Positions 18,611-27,646 of a stretch of DNA of 64,000 bases are shown here, piece after piece (positions within the stretch are counted from its first letter, which is position 1; every line of letters begins with the position of its first letter). Below the pieces are notes generated by a model, which saw only the letters and a program-made list of their open reading frames with translations, was not told where the DNA came from and did no database searches. This stretch comes from Bacteroidales bacterium (GTDB lineage: Bacteria > Bacteroidota > Bacteroidia > Bacteroidales > UBA932), in contig JAFRNC010000006.1 in NCBI GenBank assembly GCA_017430365.1, positions 186,001 through 250,000 on the forward strand. The letters run 5' to 3'. The position numbers were made by a program, and so were the translations under genes.

Positions 18611-18834
18611 TACCGGGGCTCCGCCCCGAACCCCGCGCCTCCCGGCCTTAGTACTTTGCTAATGCCGGGAGACGTGCATTTATCGGCAGAGGTCAGCAAA
18701 GTACCGGCCTCCGGCGGTCGCCTGATGGCGACTTCTATACCGGGGCTCCGCCCCACCCGAGCCACAGGCGAGAGCACGACCGAAGGGAGTAAACCCCGCG
18801 CCTCCCGGCCTTAGTACTTTGCTAATGCCGGGAG
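18611..18834. repeat. Duplicated palindromic intergenic repeat
   Basis: Non-coding stretch between the ferredoxin and the Na/Pi transporter. Unit A, TACCGGGGCTCCGCCCC, occurs at 18611-18627 and 18738-18754. Unit B, about 43 bases beginning AACCCCGCGCCTCCCGG, occurs at 18629-18671 and 18792-18834, identical apart from its first one or two bases. Unit B folds: CCTCCCGGC pairs with GCCGGGAGG and inner TTAG with CTAA around a TACTTTG loop. Between copies, AGCAAAGTAC is the inverse complement of GTACTTTGCT within unit B. It resembles a REP or non-autonomous element; unit A may also terminate ferredoxin transcription. No ORF is seen. Confidence 0.7.
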
Positions 18835-18866
18835 GTCGTTTTATACGGCATCGTAAAAAGAGTCTA

Positions 18867-18897
18867 TTGTATTTTTCGAATAGTTGCCGTATTTTTG
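18867..18897 (+). promoter_or_regulatory. Promoter of the Na/Pi cotransporter gene
   Basis: TTG at 18867-18869, 20 bases, then TATTTTTG at 18890-18897: a full Bacteroidetes-type promoter. The start codon is 20 bases after the -7 element. Confidence 0.7.
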
Positions 18898-18916
18898 TAG
18901 ACTAAATTGCCGAAAT

Positions 18917-20641
18917 ATGTTGATTGCACTGAAACTGCTGGGATCGATCGCCCTGCTGATGTACGGAATGAAGGTAATGAGCGAGGCACTCCAGAAAATG
19001 GCTGGCCCCCAGTTACGACACCTTCTCGGAGCAATGACCACCAACCGTTTCACAGGTGTAGCAACAGGCGCCTTGGTCACTGTCGCCGTCCAGTCATCCG
19101 CAGCGACCACTGTCATGACGGTTTCGTTCGTCAACGCCGCCCTCCTCACCCTGTCCCAGGCAATCTCCATCATCATGGGCGCCAACATCGGCACCACACT
19201 TTCGGCATGGATCATGTCGGCCGGCTTCTCGTTCGATGTGACCAACCTTGTCTGGCCTGTTTTCCTCGTAGCCATCATCCTGATCCAGCTCGGAAAGCAC
19301 CGCTATCTCGGAGATTTCCTTTTCGGTCTTTCGTTCCTGCTCTTCGCCTTGGGCATGCTTCGTGTCACGGGCGTCGAAATGGACCTGGCGCACAACGCAT
19401 CCGTCGTCAAATTCTTCGACTCTTTCGATTCGGGCAGCTATCTGACAATACTGCTGTTCCTGCTTGTCGGCACCATACTGACGTTCATCGCCCAGTCATC
19501 CGCCGCAATCATGGCCATAACCATGGTATTGTGCTCCACAGGCGTGATCGACATCTTCCAGGGCATTGCATTGGTCATGGGTGAAAACATCGGTACGACC
19601 CTGACCGCCAACATCGCCGCCATGTCGGCCAACACGCAGGCCCGCAGGGCCGCGGCCGCCCACCTTTTCTTCAATGTATTCGGCGTTGTCTGGATCCTCT
19701 GCTGCTTCTTCCCGTTCGTGCGGCTCGTCTGCCGCATAGTCGGCATGGATCCCTCTGCTGAAATGCAGGAACCCGCCCAGCTCTCGTTTGCCCTGGCAAC
19801 GTTCCATACCGCATTCAACGTCACCAACACCATGATCCTCATCTGGTTCATCCCCCAGATCGAGAAACTGGTGTGCCGTATCATACGTCCCAAGCAGAGC
19901 GAGGAAGAAGAAGAGTTCCGTCTCAAGTATATACGCGGCGGTCTTATGAAGACGCCTGAAATCTCGGTGCTTCAGGCTCAGAAGGAGATTGCCGTATTCG
20001 GTGAAAGGATGATGCGGATGTCGACGATGGTAAGGGATCTGTACAGGACGAACGACGAAACCGAATTCAAGAAACTGTTCGACCGCATCCAGAAATACGA
20101 GCAGATCAGCGACAACATGGAGAACGAAATCGGCAAGTATCTCGGACAGGTCGGCGAAGCCCATCTCAGCGACGAGACCAAGGAGAAGATCCGTGCCATG
20201 CTGCGCCAGATCGGGGAACTGGAGAGCATCGGAGACGCCGGTTTCAACATGGCCCGCGTCATAAGGCGCAAACACGAAGCGAAGATCAACTTCACCACGG
20301 AGCAGGAATCCGGCATCAAGGAGATGCTGGCACTCGCCCAGAAAGCCGGCGAGCGAATGCTGGAGATGCTCAACGGCCGCCGCGAGGACTTCGACTTCCG
20401 TCCTTCCGAAGATATCGAGTCACAGATAGACGCCTGCCGCGAACGTCTCAAGGAGCAGAACCTTCGCAACCTGGACGACCATATCTACGGTTACGACAGC
20501 GGCAGCATCTACATGGATCTGGTCAACGAAGCCGAAAAGGCCGGCGACTATATCATCAATGTGGTCGAAGCCCGTCTGGGCACCTCACACCGCGTTTCAG
20601 AACAGAACCCGGATTACCGTATCGATATCCTCGAATACTGA
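18917..20641 (+). CDS. Na/Pi cotransporter family protein with PhoU-like domain
   Basis: 574 aa inner-membrane protein. Two inverted Na_Pi_cotrans repeats (about residues 5-150 and 170-300) carry the family QSSAA signatures (VAVQSSAATTVMTVSFVNA and FIAQSSAAIMAITMVLCSTG) and GANIGTT / GENIGTT loops. Residues about 345-560 form a helical PhoU-like cytoplasmic domain. Predicted to take up phosphate with sodium. The ATG at 18917 is chosen because the extra 11 upstream codons overlap the -7 promoter element. Its last 45 bases overlap the convergent fucosidase gene. Confidence 0.9.
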   Translation: MLIALKLLGSIALLMYGMKVMSEALQKMAGPQLRHLLGAMTTNRFTGVATGALVTVAVQSSAATTVMTVSFVNAALLTLSQAISIIMGANIGTTLSAWIMSAGFSFDVTNLVWPVFLVAIILIQLGKHRYLGDFLFGLSFLLFALGMLRVTGVEMDLAHNASVVKFFDSFDSGSYLTILLFLLVGTILTFIAQSSAAIMAITMVLCSTGVIDIFQGIALVMGENIGTTLTANIAAMSANTQARRAAAAHLFFNVFGVVWILCCFFPFVRLVCRIVGMDPSAEMQEPAQLSFALATFHTAFNVTNTMILIWFIPQIEKLVCRIIRPKQSEEEEEFRLKYIRGGLMKTPEISVLQAQKEIAVFGERMMRMSTMVRDLYRTNDETEFKKLFDRIQKYEQISDNMENEIGKYLGQVGEAHLSDETKEKIRAMLRQIGELESIGDAGFNMARVIRRKHEAKINFTTEQESGIKEMLALAQKAGERMLEMLNGRREDFDFRPSEDIESQIDACRERLKEQNLRNLDDHIYGYDSGSIYMDLVNEAEKAGDYIINVVEARLGTSHRVSEQNPDYRIDILEY

Positions 20642-21934
20642 TACCGGCAGCGTAAGCGTCAGGAAACCGTCCCTGGAAACCTCATAATCCAGTTTATCCC
20701 CCGAAACCAGCAGGGAGACGGCTCCTTTGCGTGCCGGTTCCATGCCTTTCGCAAGAGGGACCGCCAATTTGCATAGGCCATCCCTGGAAGGTATCCTTTC
20801 CGGAGAAAGGATATGCAGGAAGAGTGCATTCCCGTCCTGCGTCGTCACGCCCCACGGCTGCTCGGGAATGGAGGTTGACGTGGTTCCGTCCACCGAGACC
20901 GAGTGAGAGTGCATCCACTTCCCTATCCCGGCAAGGAGGTCCAGCGACTGGGGCGGAAGTTCACCGTTCGGCATAGGGCCGATATTGAGCAGCAGATTGG
21001 AATTCTTGGCTGCCGCCCTGACCAGCAGATGCACCAGTTCCTTCACGCTCTTGTAGTCCGTGTCCGCGATGCGGTAGCCCCATGCGCCGTTCATGGTCTG
21101 GCACATTTCGAGCGGCAGGGAACTGATATCCTGGCCCGATAGGCCAGCCTTGTTCTCACCCGGCAGGTCGCGCTCGAACATCTGGAAATCTTCCCCGTCG
21201 AAGGGAAGGAGATGATGATTGTTCCCTATCAGGAGTTCAGGCTTGAGGCTGTGTATGTATTCATAGAACTCGGGCATCCTCCAGTCGAAATCCGGATCCC
21301 GGTCGTGGTCCCATATGCCGTCGAACCACAGTGCCGCGAGATTAGGATACTGCGTGATCAATTCCCTGACCTGAGTCTTCATGAACGAGAAATACGATTC
21401 GTAATCCTGCCTGTCGCCCCTGCGTCCGGTGCGCAGGCCGGTACGGCCCTGAGGATAGTCCTCGCGCATCCAGTCGAGCGTAGAATAATAGAGATGGAAC
21501 CGTAAGCCGCCGTCGGCGCAGGCCTTCGCCAACTCTCCCACGACGTCGCGGCCAAAAGGGGTGCCGTCCACTATGTTGTAGTCCGACGTAACCGTCTTGA
21601 ACATCGAGAAGCCGTCGTGGTGACGGGAAGTGAATGTAATATAGCCGGCGCCGGCGTCACGGAATGCCCGGACCCACGAATCCGCATCGAATTTCACCGG
21701 ATTGAAACTCTGTGCCGCTACGGCATATGAGGCGTTGTCGATCCCTGAATTCTGAAGATACCATTCTCCCTGGGCATAGGTCGCGTAGATACCCCAATGA
21801 AGGAAAATGCCGAGACGATGCTGCTGGAACTCAGCCCTCTGACGGAGGTTTTCAGGGGAAGGAGTATAGGACTGTGCATAGACTGTCACGCCCAGAAAGA
21901 GGATGGCGGACAGAATTGGAAATATACGTTTCAT
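20597..21934 (-). CDS. GH29 alpha-L-fucosidase
   Basis: 445 aa exported glycosidase releasing alpha-L-fucose, for example from mucin or blood-group glycans. Signal peptide MKRIFPILSAILFLGVTVYAQ. The family signatures HRLGIFLHWGIYA, ITFTSRHHDGFSMF and NLAALWFDGIWDHD are present; the Asp of WFDG is the expected nucleophile. The start at 21934 precedes the signal peptide; the 129 extra upstream codons lie antisense to the next gene. The short length suggests a catalytic domain with a small C-terminal beta-sandwich. Its 3' end overlaps the cotransporter gene convergently by 45 bases. Confidence 0.92.
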   Translation of the reverse strand: MKRIFPILSAILFLGVTVYAQSYTPSPENLRQRAEFQQHRLGIFLHWGIYATYAQGEWYLQNSGIDNASYAVAAQSFNPVKFDADSWVRAFRDAGAGYITFTSRHHDGFSMFKTVTSDYNIVDGTPFGRDVVGELAKACADGGLRFHLYYSTLDWMREDYPQGRTGLRTGRRGDRQDYESYFSFMKTQVRELITQYPNLAALWFDGIWDHDRDPDFDWRMPEFYEYIHSLKPELLIGNNHHLLPFDGEDFQMFERDLPGENKAGLSGQDISSLPLEMCQTMNGAWGYRIADTDYKSVKELVHLLVRAAAKNSNLLLNIGPMPNGELPPQSLDLLAGIGKWMHSHSVSVDGTTSTSIPEQPWGVTTQDGNALFLHILSPERIPSRDGLCKLAVPLAKGMEPARKGAVSLLVSGDKLDYEVSRDGFLTLTLPVSVFEDIDTVIRVLF

Positions 21935-21974
21935 TTTTTCTGTTTTCAACCAGACAAATGTAAGGAAATATACG

Positions 21975-21982
21975 TATATTTG
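21975..21982 (+). promoter_or_regulatory. -7 promoter element of the GlsB/YeaQ-type gene
   Basis: TATATTTG lies 24 bases before the ATG at 22007. No matching -33 TTG was found. Confidence 0.4.
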
Positions 21983-22006
21983 GAATGATAAAAAACTCAA
22001 ACAGTT

Positions 22007-22267
22007 ATGAACCTCACCTCCATCCTCGTCAGTATCATCATCGGCGCCCTGGCCGGTTTCCTTGCAGGGAAAATCGTTAAAGGCTCGGGTTCCGGATTTC
22101 TGCTGAACCTCATCATCGGCGTCATCGGCGGCTTTATCGGCGGCAACCTGCTGAACTGGATCGGCGTCAAATCCGCTTTCTGGGGCACGTTCTGGGGCGT
22201 CCTTCTGACTGCCGTCATCGGCGCCTGCGTGCTGCTTTGGATCGTATCGCTCTTCAAGAAGAAATAG
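22007..22267 (+). CDS. GlsB/YeaQ/YmgE family small membrane protein
   Basis: 86 aa with three glycine-rich hydrophobic helices: IIIGALAGFLAGKIVKGSG, LLNLIIGVIGGFIGGNLLNW and a C-terminal VLLTAVIGACVLLWIVSLF, ending KKK. This is the transglycosylase-associated or stress-response membrane protein family; the biochemical role is not established. It lies 19 bases before the GH31 gene on the same strand and may be co-transcribed with it. Confidence 0.88.
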   Translation: MNLTSILVSIIIGALAGFLAGKIVKGSGSGFLLNLIIGVIGGFIGGNLLNWIGVKSAFWGTFWGVLLTAVIGACVLLWIVSLFKKK

Positions 22268-22286
22268 CGCCCCGCTCTTCCATATT

Positions 22287-24650
22287 ATGAAACGACTTGT
22301 TTCCCTTTTGGCCGTCGCCATGCTGACGGCCAGTGTGGTTGTCGCCCAATCTTACGACCCCGTAGCCCGGCCGGATGCCATTGTCACAGCCGGAAACGCC
22401 CGCTTCACCGTCCTTACCGACCGTCTGATCCGCATGGAATGGTCTCCCTCTGGCCGATTCGAGGACCACGCCACCCTGGCCATCGTCAACCGGAACCTGC
22501 CGGTCCCTGAATTCAAGGTCCAGCGACGTGGCGGCGAACTGTCAATCAGGACATCAGCATTAACCCTGTCATACCGGCAGGAAGACGGACCGTTCTCGGC
22601 CGGCAACCTCAAGGTTTCATTCCGCATGAACGGCAAAACCGTCACATGGCATCCCGGCATGGATGCATCCGGCAACCTCATGGGAACTGCCCGTACCCTC
22701 GACGGCTGCTCCGGCCCTGACCACATAAATTACAGCGACCCTATGGAACAGGGCATCCTGTCAAGGGACGGATGGTCCATAGTGGACGAAAGTTCCCGGC
22801 ATATTTATGTCAGGGATGACAGCGACTGGAAAGAATGGGTTTCAGTCCGTCCCGAGACCGGTGTCCAGGACCTTTATATCTTCGCATACGGGCACGACTA
22901 CAAAAGAGCCCTTGCCGACTATGCGAAAGTCGCCGGTGCGGTCCCGCTCCCTCCGAAGTTCGTCTTCGGCTATTGGTGGAGCCGCTACTGGGCATACACG
23001 GACGATGAATTCATCGGTCTGGCAAAAGAGTTCCGCAGCCGTAACCTGCCGATCGACATCATGGTCATCGACATGGACTGGCACGAAACCTGGCAGGGCG
23101 CAGCCAAGCGTTACGGGCGGGACGAGTTCGGACAGGGCATCGGCTGGACAGGCTATACCTGGAACCGCGACCTCATCGCGGACCCTGAGGGCATGCTGAA
23201 AGAGATCCACTCCATGAATCTCAAGACCGCGCTCAACCTCCATCCCGCCTCCGGGATAGGTGTGCGTGAGGATGTATATCCGGTATTCGTGGCCGACTAT
23301 CTTTCCCGTACAAATGACTATGACGGTCCCGAGGGATATGTCAAGGACAACGGCTATCATGCGCCTGTCCCCTTCCGGATCGACCAGAGGGAATGGGCGG
23401 ATGCCTATTTCAACAGCGTCATCCATCCTCTGGAGAGGCAGGGTGTAGATTTCTGGTGGCTGGACTGGCAACAGTGGAAACAGAGCAAATACGTTCCCGG
23501 ACTGAGCAATACCTTCTGGTTAAACCACACTTTCTTCAACGACAAGGTAAGGCGCAACCGCGGCGTCGCTCCGGAAGAGGCTGAACGTCCCATGATCTAC
23601 CACCGCTGGGGCGGGCTGGGCAGCCATCGCTATCAGCTCGGTTTCTCGGGCGACACTTTCATCAAATGGGAAGTGCTCGGCTTCCTGCCATGGTTCACCT
23701 CGACGGCGTCGAACGTGCTTTACGGTTATTGGGGGCACGACCTTGGCGGCCATATGCAGAGGGAAGAGGTTCCGACCGATCCCGAACTCTACACGAGATG
23801 GCTCCAGTACGGCGTATTCTCACCCATATTCAAGACGCACAGCACCTCGTCGTCAATTCTGGAACGTCGCTTCTGGGTATTCGACACCCATTTCCAGTAT
23901 ATGCGGGATGCCCTGGAACTCCGCTATGCCTTGAGTCCCTACATCTACGGAATGGCACGCAAGGCCTATGACACCGGAATCTCCATATGCCGCCCGCTCT
24001 ATTATGAGTATCCCGAAAAGGAGGAGGCCTATACCTGGAACCAGGAGTATTTCTTCGGCGACGATATCCTGGCTGCAACGGTCTGCGAACCGGTGGACAG
24101 CACTACCGGTCTTGCCCGCCGTGACGTCTGGCTCCCCGCAGGCAACGACTGGTACGACATGGCGCACCACAAGATGCTTCGCGGAGGAACCGTGCAGCAT
24201 CTCACCTACACAATCGCACAGAATGCCTGGTTCGTGAAGGCCGGCAGCATCATTCCGATGGCTGAAACCGGAATCCAGGACCTGCAGCACAAGAGTAACG
24301 CGCTCCGCCTCTACCTTGCTCCCGGAAAAGGGGAAGGATCATGTATCTATTATGAGGACGATGAGACCAGTCAGGCTTATCCCACCCAGTTTGCCAACAC
24401 CCGCATAACACGGAAAGGTTCGTCCAGCGGACTGACCGTCACCATCGGGGCACGGCAGGGCGCCTACAGCGGCATGCCTGCCACCCGCAGGCTGACACTG
24501 GTTCTGGGTGGCCTGGACCGCAATCCCGCCTCCGTCATGATGGATGGAACCGTACTCATGAGCACTTACAACCCTGACGCCCGTGAAGCTGTCATCGAAC
24601 TGCCGGAGCATCCGGCCGCTTCCCCGAAGACGGTAACGGTCAGATATTGA
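22287..24650 (+). CDS. GH31 family alpha-glycosidase
   Basis: 787 aa exported enzyme with signal peptide MKRLVSLLAVAMLTASVVVAQ. An N-terminal beta-sandwich leads into a TIM barrel near residue 220 (VFGYWWSRYWAYTDDEF, IDIMVIDMDWHETW). FWWLDWQQW probably carries the nucleophile Asp and GFSGDTF the acid/base Asp. GH31 includes alpha-glucosidases, alpha-xylosidases and alpha-GalNAc-ases; the substrate cannot be read from sequence. Next to a fucosidase and the sialic acid locus, a host-glycan substrate is plausible. Only 3 bases separate its stop from the convergent nanM stop. Confidence 0.9.
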   Translation: MKRLVSLLAVAMLTASVVVAQSYDPVARPDAIVTAGNARFTVLTDRLIRMEWSPSGRFEDHATLAIVNRNLPVPEFKVQRRGGELSIRTSALTLSYRQEDGPFSAGNLKVSFRMNGKTVTWHPGMDASGNLMGTARTLDGCSGPDHINYSDPMEQGILSRDGWSIVDESSRHIYVRDDSDWKEWVSVRPETGVQDLYIFAYGHDYKRALADYAKVAGAVPLPPKFVFGYWWSRYWAYTDDEFIGLAKEFRSRNLPIDIMVIDMDWHETWQGAAKRYGRDEFGQGIGWTGYTWNRDLIADPEGMLKEIHSMNLKTALNLHPASGIGVREDVYPVFVADYLSRTNDYDGPEGYVKDNGYHAPVPFRIDQREWADAYFNSVIHPLERQGVDFWWLDWQQWKQSKYVPGLSNTFWLNHTFFNDKVRRNRGVAPEEAERPMIYHRWGGLGSHRYQLGFSGDTFIKWEVLGFLPWFTSTASNVLYGYWGHDLGGHMQREEVPTDPELYTRWLQYGVFSPIFKTHSTSSSILERRFWVFDTHFQYMRDALELRYALSPYIYGMARKAYDTGISICRPLYYEYPEKEEAYTWNQEYFFGDDILAATVCEPVDSTTGLARRDVWLPAGNDWYDMAHHKMLRGGTVQHLTYTIAQNAWFVKAGSIIPMAETGIQDLQHKSNALRLYLAPGKGEGSCIYYEDDETSQAYPTQFANTRITRKGSSSGLTVTIGARQGAYSGMPATRRLTLVLGGLDRNPASVMMDGTVLMSTYNPDAREAVIELPEHPAASPKTVTVRY

Positions 24651-24653
24651 CCG

Positions 24654-25781
24654 TTACCTCGCAGGGAAAGTAATCAGCGTGACTTGCGGGCTGCGTACGC
24701 CCGGCATCAGTTCACCGCAGATATTGGCGAAAATCCTGCCGTCTCCAACCAGCGCGGCCCCTGCCCTTGCTGTCTCACCACTGTTGGCAGCGACTGACCA
24801 GGTCTCCGTCGAAGGATCGAAGACCAGTATGTTGCGGCCGAATTTGAACCATTCCGGATCATGTTCAAAGTAGCCTTCCGGCAATTTGACAAGGGCATTG
24901 TAGAAGATATCCTTGTCCACACCGCCGGTCGCCACAACCTTGTCCCCGCCAAGTACTGCAGCCGCCCCGCCTCCGAGGCTGATGTCTATACCTTCGGCGT
25001 CCTTCGGCCCGGCGACAGCCGTCCAGCGGCCCGTCGCCGTCTCATATTTCAAGCCGTCCACCGAAAGGGTGACAGGATCGCCGTCGGTAGCTCCTGCAAA
25101 ACCGCCCCAAAGGTAGAAGGTGTATTCCCCGTCCTTTTCGAAAAGTGCTGAAACAGGCTGCGTGCGGCGCGGTCCAGGGAAATCGGGAAGCGGCTGCCAG
25201 CCTTTTTCCAGATTCCCGAAGTCGAGGAACAAAGCCTTGCGGTCAGCCTTACCGTCATAAGCGCCCCCCGCGACTATAATCCTGCCTCCGGCATATGCGC
25301 CGGTGAAATTGTCCATACCTGCCGGAAGGGAAGGAAGAGGGTCAAGGACCGCATCGTCTTCAACCAGCCGGATACGGAACACCGTATCGAGTTGTCCCCC
25401 GGCATTGTTCCCGCCGATGCATATAATTCCCTCTGGAGTCGTGACGCTTACGCCATAGGCGGCCGGAAAAGGCAATCTGCCGACCTTGCGCCATACAAGC
25501 GCGGTATCACCGCTCAACCGGGCAGTATAGATTCCGTCGTAATACTTTTTCGCGCCGCCGAGTCGGGGCGGAAGCCCGGGAAAATTGCATCCGCCGGCCA
25601 TCACAAGCCGGCCGTCGATCAATCCCGCATAACAAGCTGATACACCTTTGGCTATGCCTTCTTCGTCACAGGGAAATCCGTGGAGCGGAGTGACCTGCAC
25701 TTTATCAGTGCCGTTACAGGCCGCTGCGGCGAATCCGCAAGCGGCAAGGAATATATTTCTCATGATTTTCAGGATTTTCAT
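24654..25781 (-). CDS. nanM: Kelch-type mutarotase, NanM-like (N-acetylneuraminate epimerase)
   Basis: 375 aa. Lipoprotein-type signal MKILKIMRNIFLAACGFAAA ending before Cys (AAAC). The rest is a six-bladed kelch propeller of the cyclically permuted mutarotase family, with repeats such as GRLVMAGGCNFPG, GIICIGGNNAGG, GRIIVAGGAYDG, FYLWGGFAG and DKVVATGGVDKD. NanM speeds interconversion of alpha-sialic acid, the form released by sialidase, to the beta form. The ATG at 25781 overlaps the hexosaminidase stop as ATGA, which favours this start and indicates translational coupling. Last gene of the nanS-nanH-hex-nanM unit. Confidence 0.9.
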   Translation of the reverse strand: MKILKIMRNIFLAACGFAAAACNGTDKVQVTPLHGFPCDEEGIAKGVSACYAGLIDGRLVMAGGCNFPGLPPRLGGAKKYYDGIYTARLSGDTALVWRKVGRLPFPAAYGVSVTTPEGIICIGGNNAGGQLDTVFRIRLVEDDAVLDPLPSLPAGMDNFTGAYAGGRIIVAGGAYDGKADRKALFLDFGNLEKGWQPLPDFPGPRRTQPVSALFEKDGEYTFYLWGGFAGATDGDPVTLSVDGLKYETATGRWTAVAGPKDAEGIDISLGGGAAAVLGGDKVVATGGVDKDIFYNALVKLPEGYFEHDPEWFKFGRNILVFDPSTETWSVAANSGETARAGAALVGDGRIFANICGELMPGVRSPQVTLITFPAR

Positions 25782-27646
25782 ATTTCTATAGCGAATGTAA
25801 ACATCCATTTCACCAGACGTACTTCCGGGGTAGTGAACTCCCCTACGGGAAGCTTGAGCAGTACCCAGTTCCATCCCTCATCCAACTGCACGTTCATGGG
25901 ATAGCGTCCGGAACAATTCTCGTTGCCGAAAGGGGTCTCCCAGCCGACAGTGCCCGAATCTCCGACCCAGACAGGCGGAATCAAGGCTACCCCGTTGAAC
26001 CATATGCGGCTTCCACGCCAGTCCCATTCTCCCTGCGGAGGGGCCTGGTCACGTTCGGAACGGCTGTAATTCTGGGTCTCGAAACGCAGTCGGGCCAGCC
26101 GCCTGCGATCCGACCATATGCGTCGCCAGGCATATACGGTACGGTAAGGCTGCGGATCCTTGAAATAGCCCGCCACCGTTCCCGGCCCCCAGACATGGCG
26201 GAAATAGACACCGTTGCCACGCGCCTGGCCCGCTTGCAGTGAACACAGATATGTCCAGGGATCCTCCTGGGCCAACGCTTCTTCCGGTTTGAAAGCGCGT
26301 CCAAGGTCGCCCTCGTTGGAATATGAGTCAGATATCTGCCACAGCACATCCGCCTGGGGGATATAGACATGGGGCGCATTCTCAGGCAATCTTTCCAGAG
26401 CATGTACGAGCCGCCGCTCGAAATCCGCGAAATCCCTGGTTGCCGGATGCATGGGATCTACCGGGAGGCATGTGCCGAAATCGTCGAAGTACTGATATCC
26501 CCCACCCTGCCAGGCCCGTGACGCAAGGGCGACAGCGGAGGGATAGAAATTGTTCTGCACGACTATCTGCCTTTCGTCGGGCAGGTCGCGGTCGTTCCAT
26601 ACAGCCACGATGCTGCCTGCTATGTCTTCGCTTCCCTCCTTTTCTCCACAGATCGTGCTGGTATATAAAGCCACGATGTCGCCATAGGTATCGAAATGGT
26701 TGATGTAGTGAAGCCGGCAGTCTATCGCCGGAATACCCGGCTGCGCCTTGCCGCGGTAACTCCACAACTGGGTCATGTCGATCTCGCCGGGCCGGTAGTT
26801 CCAACCCGGATTCCACGAAACGACCTTCTTACCTTTCGAACGTATCAAGGCTACGATTCCGGGTACCAGTTCCTGATCGGTGAAACGGACCTCGTCGGAA
26901 CCTATATGGATATACGGCACGTCGAAAAGAGCGCAGACTTCTTCGAATATGGTCTTCAGCGCGGCCTTGCCCTCAGGAGTCTGCATCCCGAATCCCATCG
27001 CCCGTTCGAATGCGGCGCTGTGGCCCGGTATATCTATCTCCGGGATGAGCGTAACATGACGCTCGCGGCAGAAGGCTACCAGTTCGCGCACTTCATCCTG
27101 AGTATAAAAACAGCCCGGCTGGCGTATCATCGACCCGGGGGAGGTCAGCTGGGGGAAAGCCCTGATCTCCAAACGCCATGCCTGATTCTCCGTCAGGTGC
27201 CAGTGGAAAACATTGACCTTGAACCTTGACAGATTGTCTATCTCACGCTTGAGTTCATCAAGTGAGATATAACGCCTGCCGACATCCTGCATGAATCCGC
27301 GGATCCGGAACGAAGGCCAGTCGGTAATTGTGCAGCGCGGAATGTCGCCGTTCTCATCGGCGAGCTGGGCGAGAGTCTGGCGGGCATTCCAGACGCCATG
27401 GTCGGTAATGGCGTCTATGCGGATCCCCAGACGGGTCACATGGATCCGGTAAGCTTCGTCCGCATTGCGTTCAACTCCCGGAATCTTCTTCACATAACGC
27501 ACCCGCACATGACGCGGGTGTACCGTTCCCCTGCCGGCTTCCACCTGCTTGGGCCGCGGCAGCAGGTCTTCCACACCGGCATTGGCTGACGGTATCGTTA
27601 TCAGCAGCAGGAATGATATCAGCAGGAACCTTGCGACAGGTTTCAT
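25778..27646 (-). CDS. GH20 beta-N-acetylhexosaminidase
   Basis: 622 aa exported enzyme removing terminal beta-GlcNAc or beta-GalNAc. Signal peptide MKPVARFLLISFLLLITIPSANA; an N-terminal GH20b-like domain; the catalytic barrel starts near residue 110 with FRIRGFMQDVGRRYISLDEL and FHWHLTENQAWRLEIRAFP. HIGSDEVRF holds the catalytic Asp-Glu pair for substrate-assisted cleavage. The C-terminal part is extended by a beta-rich region that may bind carbohydrate. ATG at 27646 shares its A with the nanH stop (TGATG); a GTG one codon upstream is the alternative. It would trim glycans after desialylation. Confidence 0.92.
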   Translation of the reverse strand: MKPVARFLLISFLLLITIPSANAGVEDLLPRPKQVEAGRGTVHPRHVRVRYVKKIPGVERNADEAYRIHVTRLGIRIDAITDHGVWNARQTLAQLADENGDIPRCTITDWPSFRIRGFMQDVGRRYISLDELKREIDNLSRFKVNVFHWHLTENQAWRLEIRAFPQLTSPGSMIRQPGCFYTQDEVRELVAFCRERHVTLIPEIDIPGHSAAFERAMGFGMQTPEGKAALKTIFEEVCALFDVPYIHIGSDEVRFTDQELVPGIVALIRSKGKKVVSWNPGWNYRPGEIDMTQLWSYRGKAQPGIPAIDCRLHYINHFDTYGDIVALYTSTICGEKEGSEDIAGSIVAVWNDRDLPDERQIVVQNNFYPSAVALASRAWQGGGYQYFDDFGTCLPVDPMHPATRDFADFERRLVHALERLPENAPHVYIPQADVLWQISDSYSNEGDLGRAFKPEEALAQEDPWTYLCSLQAGQARGNGVYFRHVWGPGTVAGYFKDPQPYRTVYAWRRIWSDRRRLARLRFETQNYSRSERDQAPPQGEWDWRGSRIWFNGVALIPPVWVGDSGTVGWETPFGNENCSGRYPMNVQLDEGWNWVLLKLPVGEFTTPEVRLVKWMFTFAIEI

